Below are positions 35,546-44,222 of a DNA stretch of 64,000 bases, in pieces. Origin of the DNA: Mycobacterium sp. 1164985.4 (GTDB taxonomy: Bacteria; Actinomycetota; Actinomycetes; Mycobacteriales; Mycobacteriaceae); assembly GCF_001668575.1 (NCBI RefSeq), contig NZ_LZMD01000058.1, positions 1-64,000 of the forward strand. Reading direction: 5' to 3'. The translations under genes and the position numbers were made by a program. The notes under the pieces were generated by a model. That model ran no database searches and was not told where the DNA came from. It worked only from the letters and a program-made list of their open reading frames with translations. Each line of letters starts with the position of its first letter. The stretch's first letter is position 1.

Positions 35546-36418
35546 GACCGAGCGACTGCGGTCCAGCAGGGTCGCGACCCGCCGCGCGAGTTCTGACGGT
35601 CGGTGTAGGTCGTCGATGACGATCGGAATGGTCGTCCAACCGCATTCCTGCAATCGCGCGACCTTCATCCGGTCGTGCTTGAGCGCTTCCGGCGTTGCAT
35701 GCCACTGCATGCTTTCGTACTCGGCGGCCACTTTGTCGGTCGGCCAGGCGAAGTCGACGCGCCAGAGTCGCCCGCTCTTGTCGACGATCTCGTACTGCAG
35801 CTCCGGTCGAGGCAGGCCGGCGTCGATGAAGACGAGCCGCGTTTCACTCTCCAGCGGTGACTCCGCTCGTGCGTCGACATAGTCGTAGACGTCTCGGACC
35901 TTGACGATTCCGCGACGACCTCGCTGTTCGGCAATCGCCGCGTGGAGTTCGGCGCGCGTGCAACATTCGGCGTGCAGGACGGAGTCGAGAACTGCCAGCG
36001 CACGGGGGCGCCGGACGGTTCGGGCTAGCTCGACTGCCGTCCAGGCCGGGGCAGTGGCTAGTCGTCCGTGTATGCGCTTGAGCGGAGCGCCGATTCGCTG
36101 ATGGACCGCCAGCGCCTCTGAGGGCCGCATCCGCACACCGGGATCGAGGATGTGGATGCGACTGTCGTTCTCGGTGTTGAAGCCGTAAAGCTCAGCGGCG
36201 GTGTGCAGGCACGCGACGATTCTCTTACCGGAGATGACGTCGAGGGCCGCGAGGCGGTCGAGTGTCGTCGGCGGATGTTGGGCGTACACGCCGTGCCACA
36301 CGCGGATCACCCTTCCGTCCCTGACGCGTCTGGCGAGCGTGCGGTACGACATCACGTCGAGTAGTTGGCGGGTCGTCGCCAAACCGTCATTCGCGGCGAA
36401 CACATCGTCCAAGCGCAC
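35540..36418 (-). CDS. DUF559 protein with N-terminal AbiEi-like winged helix
   Basis: A 292-residue protein. The N-terminus (RLDDVFAANDGLATTRQLLD) and VWHGVYAQHPPTT resemble AbiEi-type antitoxin or DUF4095-like winged domains; the C-terminus (LPRPELQYEIVDKSGRLWRV, AAEYESMQWHATPEALKHDR) is DUF559, a Vsr/PD-(D/E)xK endonuclease-like fold with Asp and Glu at plausible catalytic positions. Many mycobacterial genomes carry multiple such genes of unknown role. It is flanked on both sides by the same palindromic repeat and is unrelated to its catabolic neighbours. GTG start at 36418. Confidence 0.8.
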   Translation of the reverse strand: MRLDDVFAANDGLATTRQLLDVMSYRTLARRVRDGRVIRVWHGVYAQHPPTTLDRLAALDVISGKRIVACLHTAAELYGFNTENDSRIHILDPGVRMRPSEALAVHQRIGAPLKRIHGRLATAPAWTAVELARTVRRPRALAVLDSVLHAECCTRAELHAAIAEQRGRRGIVKVRDVYDYVDARAESPLESETRLVFIDAGLPRPELQYEIVDKSGRLWRVDFAWPTDKVAAEYESMQWHATPEALKHDRMKVARLQECGWTTIPIVIDDLHRPSELARRVATLLDRSRSVA

Positions 36419-36484
36419 CAGTCGATCATCGAACGGCTCGCGGGGTCAGAGCGACGTTAGTGCGTACGCCTGTGGATAACTTCC

Positions 36485-36550
36485 TTCGCGAGCAGACGCG
36501 AACCTGCCGCTTTTCCGCGAATTTCGGGCAGTTTTACGTCTGCTCGCGAA
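36485..36550. repeat. GCGAGCAGACG palindromic repeat (copy 3 of 4)
   Basis: Perfect 14-bp arms TTCGCGAGCAGACG and CGTCTGCTCGCGAA around an AACCTGCC...GGGCAGTT inner stem. It lies upstream of the DUF559 start and next to the end of the convergent-facing hydrolase gene. Confidence 0.88.
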
Positions 36551-36559
36551 AAAAGGGGA

Positions 36560-37336
36560 CTAGTGCGGGCGCAGGGGGCCGGTCGGCTTCGTCGCGGTGG
36601 CATGCACCAGTAGCTCGGCCAACTCGCGCGGCCGGGACAGAAACGGCGAGTGCGACCTGTCGATGGTCAGCTGCTCGACGCCGAGCCGACGCGTCACCGT
36701 GTCGGCGAGCCAGCGCGGCATCGACTGATCCTGCAGGCAGCGAATGAAACTGCGGGGGAGGTCGGCTTCCCAGAACCGCGGGACGGACACCGGAGTCACG
36801 GTGGTGTCGCCGAACCGTTCGGGGCCCAGCCGCTCGAACGCCCAGCGCGCGGTGGACTCGTCGCAGTCGTGGTAGAAGTACTTCCACGCACCCTCGAAGT
36901 CGGCGAACCACATCGCACCGTCATCGTCGAACGTCAAGTAGCCCAACATCTCTCCGACATCGGCGTCGAAGTCGTCACCGAGTTCCTCGGCGTCGTCACG
37001 CATCGCCATGGCCTCCGGATAGGTGCGACCTTCGCGGGGGAGCGCCGCCGCGAGATAGATGATGTGAGCGACCAGTTCGGGTGCGGCGTCGGCGGCTAGC
37101 GTGGCGTCGAAGCCGCCGCCGGAGTGGCCGACCAGCACGCTCTTGTCCGAGCCGGCCCGCAGCGCCGCGACGATGGCGTCGCGGCGGTTCGCCAGCGTCG
37201 ACTCCTCGCCGACTCGTGTGCCGTGACCGGGTAGGTCCACCGCGACCGCCTCGTGGCCCAATCCCGTCAACTCGTCGATTGTGCGCTCCCAGCACCACGC
37301 GGCGTGAAAACCGCCGTGCACGAAGACGAATCGCAT
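36560..37336 (-). CDS. Alpha/beta hydrolase
   Basis: A 258-residue hydrolase: RFVFVHGGFHAAWCWERTID (oxyanion HGG), LVGHSGGGFDA nucleophile elbow, and SHSPFLSRP with the catalytic His near the end. The pattern is that of methyl-esterase/salicylate-binding-like hydrolases. The ATG overlaps the P450 stop by one base, so it is coupled to that gene. Possible lactone or ester hydrolysis of P450 product; specific substrate unknown. Confidence 0.88.
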   Translation of the reverse strand: MRFVFVHGGFHAAWCWERTIDELTGLGHEAVAVDLPGHGTRVGEESTLANRRDAIVAALRAGSDKSVLVGHSGGGFDATLAADAAPELVAHIIYLAAALPREGRTYPEAMAMRDDAEELGDDFDADVGEMLGYLTFDDDGAMWFADFEGAWKYFYHDCDESTARWAFERLGPERFGDTTVTPVSVPRFWEADLPRSFIRCLQDQSMPRWLADTVTRRLGVEQLTIDRSHSPFLSRPRELAELLVHATATKPTGPLRPH

Positions 37337-38541
37337 CAGTCCGTTACTCGTACTGGGACGTGCGACCATCCCGCGACATTCTGCATCGCCACCCGCCGGC
37401 AGTCATCCCACAGCACCTCGTAGTGGGGGATCAGGTCGAGCAGCCGCTCCAGCGCAACCGCCGTCTCCATCCGCGCCAAGGCCGCCCCCAGGCAGCTGTG
37501 TATGCCGTACCCGAAGCCGAGATTCTGCGCCTCGGTGCGGTTGCGGTCGATGTCGAACGTGTCGGGATCGGTGAAGGCCTCCGGATCGCGGTGTGCGGAG
37601 GCCTGCAACAGGAACACCGGCTTGCCCTCGGGGATCGTCACACCGTGCAGGGTGACCTCGCGCATCGACCGCCGCACGTTGTAGTGCACCGGCGGTTCGT
37701 ACCGCAACAGTTCCTCCACCGCGGCGGGAATCTTGCTGCGGTCGTCGAGCAGCTTCTGCCATTGCTCGGGATGGCGTGCGAAGGTCACCGCCGCGTTGCC
37801 CACCAGCTTGGTCACCGTCTCGGCGCCGGCCCCTCCGAGAAGCGTTGCGAATCCCGCAATCTCGAAGTCGTCGAGCGACTCCTTCTGGCCGTCCTCGCGG
37901 GTGATCTCCGCGGCGATCAGGCGGCTGAACATGTCGTCCTGCGGGTGGGCCCGACGCTCCTGGATCAACTGGTAGTACAGCCCCATGGCCTCGGCGATGG
38001 CCTGCATGCCCTCCTCGGACATGTCGACCTGGCCGGGCTCACGGTGCAGCGATGTGTCCACCCACTCCCGGACCTGCTGGCGGTGTTGCTCTGGCACACC
38101 GAGCATCTGGGTGATCACCTCGACCGGGAAGAACGCCGAGAAGTCGGCGACGATGTCGAAGTGCTTGGGGTCGGCCTTGGCGATGTAGCGGTCGATGGTG
38201 TCGGTCACCATCGGTCGCATCGCCTCGATCGCACGAGGCGTGAACACCTTGTTCACCAGGCTGCGCATGTGACGGTGCTCGGGCGGATCCATCAGGATGA
38301 TCATCTTGGCGACGATCGGTTCATCGGCCCGTATCGTCGACAGATCCAGGCCGTAGGCCGAGGAGTAGGTGGCGAAATCCTTGTACGCCGCCGCGACGTC
38401 CTCATGGCGCGACAGCGCGTAGAAGTCGTGCTCCTCGCTGTAGTAGACCGGCGCTTCCTCCCGCAGGCGGCGGTAGATCTCCCACGGCCCGTCGAAGTAT
38501 TCCTGCGAAAACGGATCGAAGACGACTTTCGACGTCGTCAT
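37336..38541 (-). CDS. Cytochrome P450
   Basis: A 401-residue P450 with haem loop GFGYGIHSCLGAALARME (Cys350), ExxR in VEELLRYEPP and oxygen-binding LLGGAGAETVTKLVG. Closely resembles the P450 at 38767-39969 in the same operon (shared IFMDPPEHRHMRSL-type and ARHPEQWQxLLDDRS), so it is a tandem duplicate. ATG 38541 overlaps the ferredoxin stop by 4 bp. Likely to use that ferredoxin. Confidence 0.95.
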   Translation of the reverse strand: MTTSKVVFDPFSQEYFDGPWEIYRRLREEAPVYYSEEHDFYALSRHEDVAAAYKDFATYSSAYGLDLSTIRADEPIVAKMIILMDPPEHRHMRSLVNKVFTPRAIEAMRPMVTDTIDRYIAKADPKHFDIVADFSAFFPVEVITQMLGVPEQHRQQVREWVDTSLHREPGQVDMSEEGMQAIAEAMGLYYQLIQERRAHPQDDMFSRLIAAEITREDGQKESLDDFEIAGFATLLGGAGAETVTKLVGNAAVTFARHPEQWQKLLDDRSKIPAAVEELLRYEPPVHYNVRRSMREVTLHGVTIPEGKPVFLLQASAHRDPEAFTDPDTFDIDRNRTEAQNLGFGYGIHSCLGAALARMETAVALERLLDLIPHYEVLWDDCRRVAMQNVAGWSHVPVRVTD

Positions 38542-38738
38542 GCGTCTTCGATCGAGATCGCCTGACGTGGGCACTGGCGCACGGCTTCTCGGACCTGCTG
38601 CTCGTTCTCCGGCGTCACTTCTTCCTGCAGGACGTGCAGGTAGTCCTGGTCGTCGAGATCGAACACCTCGGGGATGATGCCCATGCACACCCCGTTACTC
38701 TCGCAGAGCCCGAAGTCGACGATGATCTTCTGCGTCAT
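38538..38738 (-). CDS. Small ferredoxin of 3Fe-4S type
   Basis: A 66-residue ferredoxin: CESNGVCMGIIPE and QCPRQAI. The variable central residue of CxxNxxC is Asn rather than His, which in mycobacterial ferredoxins shifts redox potential. The Cys at the fourth position is Ile. It lies between two P450 genes and is coupled to the second. It may serve both. Confidence 0.93.
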   Translation of the reverse strand: MTQKIIVDFGLCESNGVCMGIIPEVFDLDDQDYLHVLQEEVTPENEQQVREAVRQCPRQAISIEDA

Positions 38739-38766
38739 ATGCGATCCCCCTCCGCTTCTCGCTGGG

Positions 38767-39969
38767 TCACTTGAGCACTCTCACGGGGACGTTGTGGTAT
38801 CCGGCCACGTTCTGCATGTGCACGCGCTCCAGGCCGTCGAAGTCGACCTCGTAGCGCGGCATGAAATCGAGCAGGTGCTCGAGCGCGATCGTGGTCTCCA
38901 GCCGGGCCAGCGCGGCGCCCAGGCAGCTGTGGATGCCGTAGCCGAGACCGAGATTCGGCGACTGCGTGCGATCCCGGGTGATGTCGAACGTCTCGGCGTT
39001 GTCGAAGGCACGCGGGTCGCGGTTGGCGGCCGCCTTCATCAGGAACACCGGCTTGTGCGCCGGGATGGTGCCGCTGGGCACCTCGGCCTCTTTGAGCGTG
39101 TAGCGCACGTTGTACTGCACCGGGCCGACGTAGCGCAGCAGCTCCTCGACGGCGGCGGGGACGAGGCTGCGGTCGTCGAGCAGCATCTGCCACTGCTCCG
39201 GATGACGGGCGAACTCCACCACCGCGCTGCCGACGAGCTTGGTGACCGTCTCGGCACCGGCCCCGCCCAGCAGCGCGAGGAACCCGGTGATCTCCAGATC
39301 GTCGAGTTTGCGCATCTCACCGTTCTCGCCGGGAATCTCCGCGGCGATCAGGCGGCCGATCATGTCCTCCTGCGGGTTCTGCCGCCGCTCCTGCACCAGC
39401 CCGTAGTAGTACACGCCCGAGTCGATGTTGGCCTGCATGTTCTCTTCGGAGAGCTCCAACTGGCCGGGTTTGCGCTCGAGACCCTTGTCGATCCAGCGCC
39501 GGACCTGTTGACGGAACTCCTCAGGCACCCCGGCCATCCGGGTGATCACCTCGACCGGGAACGGACCCGAGAAATCCTGTACGACATCGAAATTGTCGGG
39601 ATTGACCTGTGCGAGGTACTGCTCGACGAGTTCGGTGATGGTCTCGCGCTGCGACTGGATGGCTCGCGGCGTGAACGCCTTGTTGAGCAGGCTGCGCATG
39701 TGGCGGTGCTCGGGCGGATCCATGAAGATGATCGACTTGTGCGGGCCCTCTTCGCTGCGGACCATGGCCAGGTCGCACCCGCGAGACGAGGAGAACGACT
39801 CGTGGTCCTTGAGCGCCGCGGCGACGTCGGCGTGCCGGGTCAGCGCGTAGAAGTCTTCTTCCTCGTCGTAGTAGATCGGCGCTTCGTCCCGCATCCGTTG
39901 GTAGATCTCGTACGGGTTGTCGAAGAACTCCTGCGACACGGGGTCGAACACGAGCTTGGGCTTGGTCAT
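38767..39969 (-). CDS. Cytochrome P450
   Basis: A 400-residue P450 that starts the operon P450-ferredoxin-P450-hydrolase. Haem loop GLGYGIHSCLGAALARLE (Cys349): the conserved Phe of FGxGxHxC is Leu. ExxR in VEELLRYVGP; I-helix LLGGAGAETVTKL. It is a tandem paralogue of 37336-38541. ATG 39969 with AGAGGAGAC upstream. The gap 39970-40082 holds an inverted repeat CGTTAC/GTAACG. Confidence 0.94.
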   Translation of the reverse strand: MTKPKLVFDPVSQEFFDNPYEIYQRMRDEAPIYYDEEEDFYALTRHADVAAALKDHESFSSSRGCDLAMVRSEEGPHKSIIFMDPPEHRHMRSLLNKAFTPRAIQSQRETITELVEQYLAQVNPDNFDVVQDFSGPFPVEVITRMAGVPEEFRQQVRRWIDKGLERKPGQLELSEENMQANIDSGVYYYGLVQERRQNPQEDMIGRLIAAEIPGENGEMRKLDDLEITGFLALLGGAGAETVTKLVGSAVVEFARHPEQWQMLLDDRSLVPAAVEELLRYVGPVQYNVRYTLKEAEVPSGTIPAHKPVFLMKAAANRDPRAFDNAETFDITRDRTQSPNLGLGYGIHSCLGAALARLETTIALEHLLDFMPRYEVDFDGLERVHMQNVAGYHNVPVRVLK

Positions 39970-40004
39970 GGTCTCCTCTTTCGCGGCGGGCTGACGACCG
40001 CTTC

Positions 40005-40031
40005 CGTTACGCGAGGGCGCAATAATGTAAC
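40005..40031. promoter_or_regulatory. CGTTAC...GTAACG inverted repeat upstream of P450 operon
   Basis: Six-bp perfect arms 15 bases apart, 36 bp before the P450 start on the reverse strand. It may be an operator, though long spacing makes this tentative. Confidence 0.35.
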
Positions 40032-40082
40032 GCCTCTAGTATGCCTCACCGGATGCCTCCTGGTAAGGGGAATCGCCGCTGT

Positions 40083-40877
40083 TTATGGCCGGATTCCTGC
40101 ATTTATGACCTCGTCCAGCAGACCGAGGTCGCTGCCCAGTTCACTCGCGGTCTGTCGCACGACGGCGACGTCCTTGCCGATGAACTCGCCGACGTCGGTG
40201 ACGAACCCTCTGACCGAGCCGCGCCCGGCGATGAACTCGCCGACCCGGCTGGATCCGCTGCCGTGGGTGAGCGACTCGAGCAGGTCGCCCTCGGCAACGC
40301 CGAGCCGGGCGCCGAGGTCCACGGCGATCTGCAGCAGCCCGATCTGGGCCGCGAACAGGCTGTTGTTGACCAGCTTGACGGCCTGACCCGCGCCGAGTTC
40401 GCCGACGTGCAGGATCGGGTCGCCGTAGCTTGCCAACACCGGACGCACCTTGGCGACCGCCTGGTCGGCGCCGCCGACGAACAGGGTCACCTCACCGGCC
40501 GCGATGTTGTGCGGGCCGCCGCTGACCGGCGCGTCGACCACATCGATGTCCGGGAAATCGGCCGCCAGCATGCGCGCGGTGGCCGGGCTGCCGGTCGTAT
40601 GGATCAGCAGCGCGCCCCCAGGGCGAATGACCGCCGCCAAACCGTCGGTCAGGCACACCTGCCGAACCTGTTCGTCGGTGAACACACAGACGACGACGAC
40701 GTCGGCATCGTCGGCGACATCGGTAACACGGGCGACGGGTTCTGCGCCGATGTCACGGATCGCTGCGCTCTTGTCATCGGTTCTGGCGAGCGCGCGCACC
40801 TGGTGCCCGGACTCCACGAGGCGACGCACCATCGGCGCGCCCATGCGCCCCGCCCCGACGAAGCCGACTCGCGTCAC
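40083..40877 (-). CDS. Beta-hydroxyacid dehydrogenase family (3-hydroxyisobutyrate dehydrogenase-like)
   Basis: A 264-residue NAD(P)-dependent dehydrogenase. Rossmann motif VGFVGAGRMGAPMVRRL, then VVDAPVSGG and KLVNNSLFAA with the catalytic Lys. Lacks nothing visible. Its GTG start overlaps the stop of the related upstream gene (40874-41692) by 4 bp, so two related dehydrogenases are translated together. They may be a heterodimer or oxidise two alcohols. Last gene of the NuoF-like operon. Confidence 0.9.
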   Translation of the reverse strand: MTRVGFVGAGRMGAPMVRRLVESGHQVRALARTDDKSAAIRDIGAEPVARVTDVADDADVVVVCVFTDEQVRQVCLTDGLAAVIRPGGALLIHTTGSPATARMLAADFPDIDVVDAPVSGGPHNIAAGEVTLFVGGADQAVAKVRPVLASYGDPILHVGELGAGQAVKLVNNSLFAAQIGLLQIAVDLGARLGVAEGDLLESLTHGSGSSRVGEFIAGRGSVRGFVTDVGEFIGKDVAVVRQTASELGSDLGLLDEVINAGIRP

Positions 40878-41692
40878 CGCGGGTGATCCATGTTCTCCAG
40901 CGCCGTATCGGCCACCGTGAACACCGAACCCTCCGGCACCGACGCGGTGGCCGCGATGCTGGCCGCATGCCGAACGTCCTTCTGCAGCAACGCGCCTGCG
41001 ATCGGTGCGAGTCCCTCGACCGTGCCGCCGAACACCGCAATGCTGCCCAGCGCCTTGCTGGTGGCCGAGCCGCCGTTGAGCACCTCGGCCAGGCGCACAC
41101 GCGGAATGCCCAGCGACTCACCGAGATCGAGTGTGCTCAGTGCACTGCCCAGGTTGGCGGTGAACAGCAGGTTGTTGAGGATCTTGGTGACCTGCCCGCT
41201 GCCCAGCGGGCCGAGGTGCACGATCGGATCGGCGTAGGTCGCGAACACCGGGCGGCAGCGTTCGACCACATCCTCCTCGCCGCCCACCATCACCAGCAGT
41301 TTGCCTTCCTCGACGGCGGGCCCGCCACCGCTGACCGGTGCATCGATGACCGAAAGGCCCTGTTTGGCAGCGACTTCGGCGATCTCCTTACACGTGTCGG
41401 GGTGCACGGTGCTGTGAATGGCGATGACGCCGCCGGAGGCCAGGCCGGCGAGCACACCGGACTCACCGTTGAGCACCTCGTGCACGTCGTCGTCGCCGAC
41501 CACACAGAGGCAGACCAGATCGCTGGCCGCGGCCAACTCCGCAGGCGTGCCCGCGGTCTTGGCGGCCGTGCCTGCGTACGGTTCGAGGCTGGCCGTCCGT
41601 CGAGCCCACAGTGTGGTCTCGAAACCGCCTTCGACGATCCGGCGGGCCATCGGCCCGCCCTGGCTGCCCAGCCCGATGAATCCGACGCGCAT
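40874..41692 (-). CDS. Beta-hydroxyacid dehydrogenase family protein
   Basis: A 272-residue protein: RVGFIGLGSQGGPMARRIVE, SVIDAPVSGGGP, KILNNLLFTANL with the catalytic Lys. It is related to the downstream protein. ATG 41692 overlaps the hydrolase stop by one base. In the operon it would oxidise or reduce a hydroxyacid released by aldol or hydrolase steps. Confidence 0.9.
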   Translation of the reverse strand: MRVGFIGLGSQGGPMARRIVEGGFETTLWARRTASLEPYAGTAAKTAGTPAELAAASDLVCLCVVGDDDVHEVLNGESGVLAGLASGGVIAIHSTVHPDTCKEIAEVAAKQGLSVIDAPVSGGGPAVEEGKLLVMVGGEEDVVERCRPVFATYADPIVHLGPLGSGQVTKILNNLLFTANLGSALSTLDLGESLGIPRVRLAEVLNGGSATSKALGSIAVFGGTVEGLAPIAGALLQKDVRHAASIAATASVPEGSVFTVADTALENMDHPR

Positions 41693-42582
41693 CAATCCGC
41701 CTCCACTTTCTGCTCGGCCTCCTGAATTTCGACGCAATCCGCGGCGAACGTCAGCACGCGGTCGTGGTACTCCGCGGCCGCGAACGACAGCGACAGGTTG
41801 TGACCGGCGCCGGCCTGTTCGTTGAGTACGAAGCGGGGCGACGCGGTGAACGCCGCCGCGACGTCGGCCAGCGCCTCGGGGTCGGTTCGCCACACCCGCT
41901 CGTGTTCGGCGACGGTGAACTGCACCGGCACCTCGACCCGGGCCGCCAGCGCCGGGAAGTCCCGCCGCGGCCAGTTTTTCGTCACGTCCGACTCGTACGG
42001 CGCGCCCGTCGACGAGTTCGTGATGCCGGAGAGCACCTCGGGTGGATATGCATCCGCGGGCTCCCACAGCAGTTCGCGCAGTCCCACCGGCCGGCGGGTG
42101 GCCGTCGTCGTCTTGAGGATCTCGGCGGCGGCGTCCGCGTACCGCAGACCGGTCCCTGCGAGGCCGAGACCGAGCACGCGGGCCTCTGCGGCCCGGTCAC
42201 TAGCGGCCATGCGCACCGCAAGCTCGCAGCCCGCGGAGTGGCCGAGCAAAAACAACCCTGCGCCACGGGGACTTTGACCGAGCACCTTGTCGACGGCCCC
42301 GAAGGCGAGCGCGACCCGCTGGTCGGGCTCGTGCATCGCATCCGGATACGGCGCCGAACTGCCGTACCCGGGGCGATCCAACGCCACCACGGTGATCCCT
42401 CGGCTCGGGCCGGTGCGCAGCAACGACAGCTGGGGATGGCCCGGGCAGTCGAAATACGCTGCCGTGCTGGCCCCGCCATGAAACGCGACGACGACGGCCC
42501 TCGGGTCGTCAGCCTCGGCGATGAGGCCCGACATGGGAACGCCGTCGACGAGGACGACGCGGGGTCGCGCGGCGGTGCTCAC
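41692..42582 (-). CDS. Alpha/beta hydrolase
   Basis: A 296-residue hydrolase. VVVAFHGGASTAAYFD carries the oxyanion segment, LLGHSAGCELAV the nucleophile Ser, and QAGAGHNLSLS the likely catalytic His. Start GTG 42582 overlaps the fusion-protein stop by 4 bp. A role in ester or CoA-thioester hydrolysis within the pathway is likely; exact target unknown. Confidence 0.85.
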   Translation of the reverse strand: MSTAARPRVVLVDGVPMSGLIAEADDPRAVVVAFHGGASTAAYFDCPGHPQLSLLRTGPSRGITVVALDRPGYGSSAPYPDAMHEPDQRVALAFGAVDKVLGQSPRGAGLFLLGHSAGCELAVRMAASDRAAEARVLGLGLAGTGLRYADAAAEILKTTTATRRPVGLRELLWEPADAYPPEVLSGITNSSTGAPYESDVTKNWPRRDFPALAARVEVPVQFTVAEHERVWRTDPEALADVAAAFTASPRFVLNEQAGAGHNLSLSFAAAEYHDRVLTFAADCVEIQEAEQKVEAD

Positions 42583-44222
42583 CCGTCCGTCCGCATCAGA
42601 ATGGCCCCGCTCGGGGTGAGGCCGCCGCTGCTGACCACCGCGACCTTGGCCTCTTTGACCTGCCGCTCGCCCGCGTCGCCGCGCAACTGGCTGACCGCCT
42701 CGTGGATCAGGCCCATCCCGTGCGTGCGGCCATGCGACAGCTGACCGCCGTGGGTGTTCAGCGGAATCAACCCGTCGCGGGCGATGGCCTTGCCGCCGTC
42801 GAGGAAGTCCTTGGCCTCGCCGATCCCGCAGAACCCGAGGGCCTCCAACCACGACAGGCAGTTGAACGAGAAGCCGTCGTACAACTCGGCGACGTCGACG
42901 TCTTTGGGTCGCAACGACGTTCGGGTCCACAGGTGTGCCGCCTGACCGAGCACCTGGGGTTCGTAGGTCAGCGTGCTCTGGTCCCAGTCGGTGCGTTCGA
43001 CGATCTGCGTGCCGACGGCCTCGAACAACACCGGCTTGTGCGGCATGTCTTTGGCGGTCTCGACTGCGGAGACGATGACCGCGACGGCGCCATCGCATGG
43101 GACGTCGCAGTCGTACAGGCCGAACGGTGTGGTGATCATCCGCGCGTTCAGGTAGTCGTCCATCGTCATGGGATCGCGGTAGATGGCGGTGGGGTTCAGC
43201 GCCGCGTTCGCCCGCTGGTTCAGCGCGATCCAGCCGAGCGTCTCACGGGTAGTGCCGTAGCGCTCGAAGTGGCGCTGAGCGTTCAGCGCCAGCGTGTGCG
43301 CTGCCGACATCGCGCCGAAGGGCATCTGCCAGCTCGACGTTCGGGCGCCACCCGGCGGTGATGCCTTGCCCTCCTTCATCAGCTGCTGGAACGTCGCCTC
43401 CCACAACGTGCGGAAGCACAGCACGTGACGGGCCATACCGGTGGCGACGGCCATCATCGCGGCGATGACCGAGCCGCCGGGGCCGAACGTGTCCATGCCG
43501 CCGTTGATCCACACCGGACGCAGGCCGAGGGCGCCCTCGAGTGCGGCCACGCCGCCTTCGCCCATGCCCGCGACATCCAACCCGGGGTAGGTTGACAACC
43601 CGTCGATGTCGTCGAACGTCAACCCCGCATCAGCGACCGCGGCCTCGCACGCTTCGATGGTCAGCGACAGCGGCGGCACCATCAGCCGGCGGCCCAGCCG
43701 CGAGGCCCCGATGCCGGTGATCGCCGAGTGCTCCTCGAACCGCTGACGGGTCAGCGGTTGACTCACGTGACGACCGAAGTCCTGCGGCGCGATCTCGTCT
43801 TCGGCCACCGGACCGCTTTGCCCGTCGGCGCCGGGTTTGAAGACCGGCAGCCAGACGTCGTCGATCTGCTGAAAGGTGACCTCGACGAACTGGCCGAGCT
43901 TCAGGTCGTCGGAGTCGCAGTCAACGATGTTGGTGGTCAACCGAACTCGCGGATCCTCCACGATGGCCACCTGTGCCACCACATAGGGCGGCGGCAGGTC
44001 CGGAAAGCCGAACCGGTGGTTGACGGTGAACGCCGACAGCGTCGCCTTACCGGAGACGTCACGGACGCCCATGTTGCGTCCCCGGCAATAGCGACACACC
44101 GGTTGCGGCGGGTGGATCAGCGATTCACAGTCGCGGCATTCCTGGATGCGCAGCACGCCGTCGGCGCCGGCGGTCCAGAAGAACTCGTTGAGTACCGTCA
44201 GCTCAGGTAGTGGTCTGGTCAC
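42579..44222 (-). CDS. DUF35 OB-fold - thiolase-like (Ltp2/SCP-x) fusion protein
   Basis: A 547-residue two-domain protein. Residues about 1-150: zinc ribbon Cys29-x2-Cys32...Cys43-x2-Cys46 and OB fold (DUF35). Residues about 165-547: thiolase-fold lipid-transfer protein with AELYDGFSFNCL, HGGQLSHGRTHGMG and VSSGGLTPSGAILMR, like Ltp2, a steroid side-chain retro-aldolase. In cholesterol degradation, Ltp2 needs the separate DUF35 domain of ChsH2 for activity; here the two are in one chain. A retro-aldol cleavage of a beta-hydroxyacyl-CoA is inferred. The expected thiolase Cys is absent, as in Ltp2. Confidence 0.88.
   Translation of the reverse strand: MTRPLPELTVLNEFFWTAGADGVLRIQECRDCESLIHPPQPVCRYCRGRNMGVRDVSGKATLSAFTVNHRFGFPDLPPPYVVAQVAIVEDPRVRLTTNIVDCDSDDLKLGQFVEVTFQQIDDVWLPVFKPGADGQSGPVAEDEIAPQDFGRHVSQPLTRQRFEEHSAITGIGASRLGRRLMVPPLSLTIEACEAAVADAGLTFDDIDGLSTYPGLDVAGMGEGGVAALEGALGLRPVWINGGMDTFGPGGSVIAAMMAVATGMARHVLCFRTLWEATFQQLMKEGKASPPGGARTSSWQMPFGAMSAAHTLALNAQRHFERYGTTRETLGWIALNQRANAALNPTAIYRDPMTMDDYLNARMITTPFGLYDCDVPCDGAVAVIVSAVETAKDMPHKPVLFEAVGTQIVERTDWDQSTLTYEPQVLGQAAHLWTRTSLRPKDVDVAELYDGFSFNCLSWLEALGFCGIGEAKDFLDGGKAIARDGLIPLNTHGGQLSHGRTHGMGLIHEAVSQLRGDAGERQVKEAKVAVVSSGGLTPSGAILMRTDG

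Noticed and set aside
37081..38565. Long forward reading frame of 494 codons
   Set aside because: Antisense shadow of the P450 and hydrolase genes.
38538..38738. Inactive ferredoxin because a Cys in the first motif is Ile
   Set aside because: 3Fe-4S ferredoxins of this type need only three Cys, all of which are present.
38674..40386. Long forward reading frame of 570 codons
   Set aside because: Antisense to a clear P450 and a dehydrogenase with catalytic motifs.
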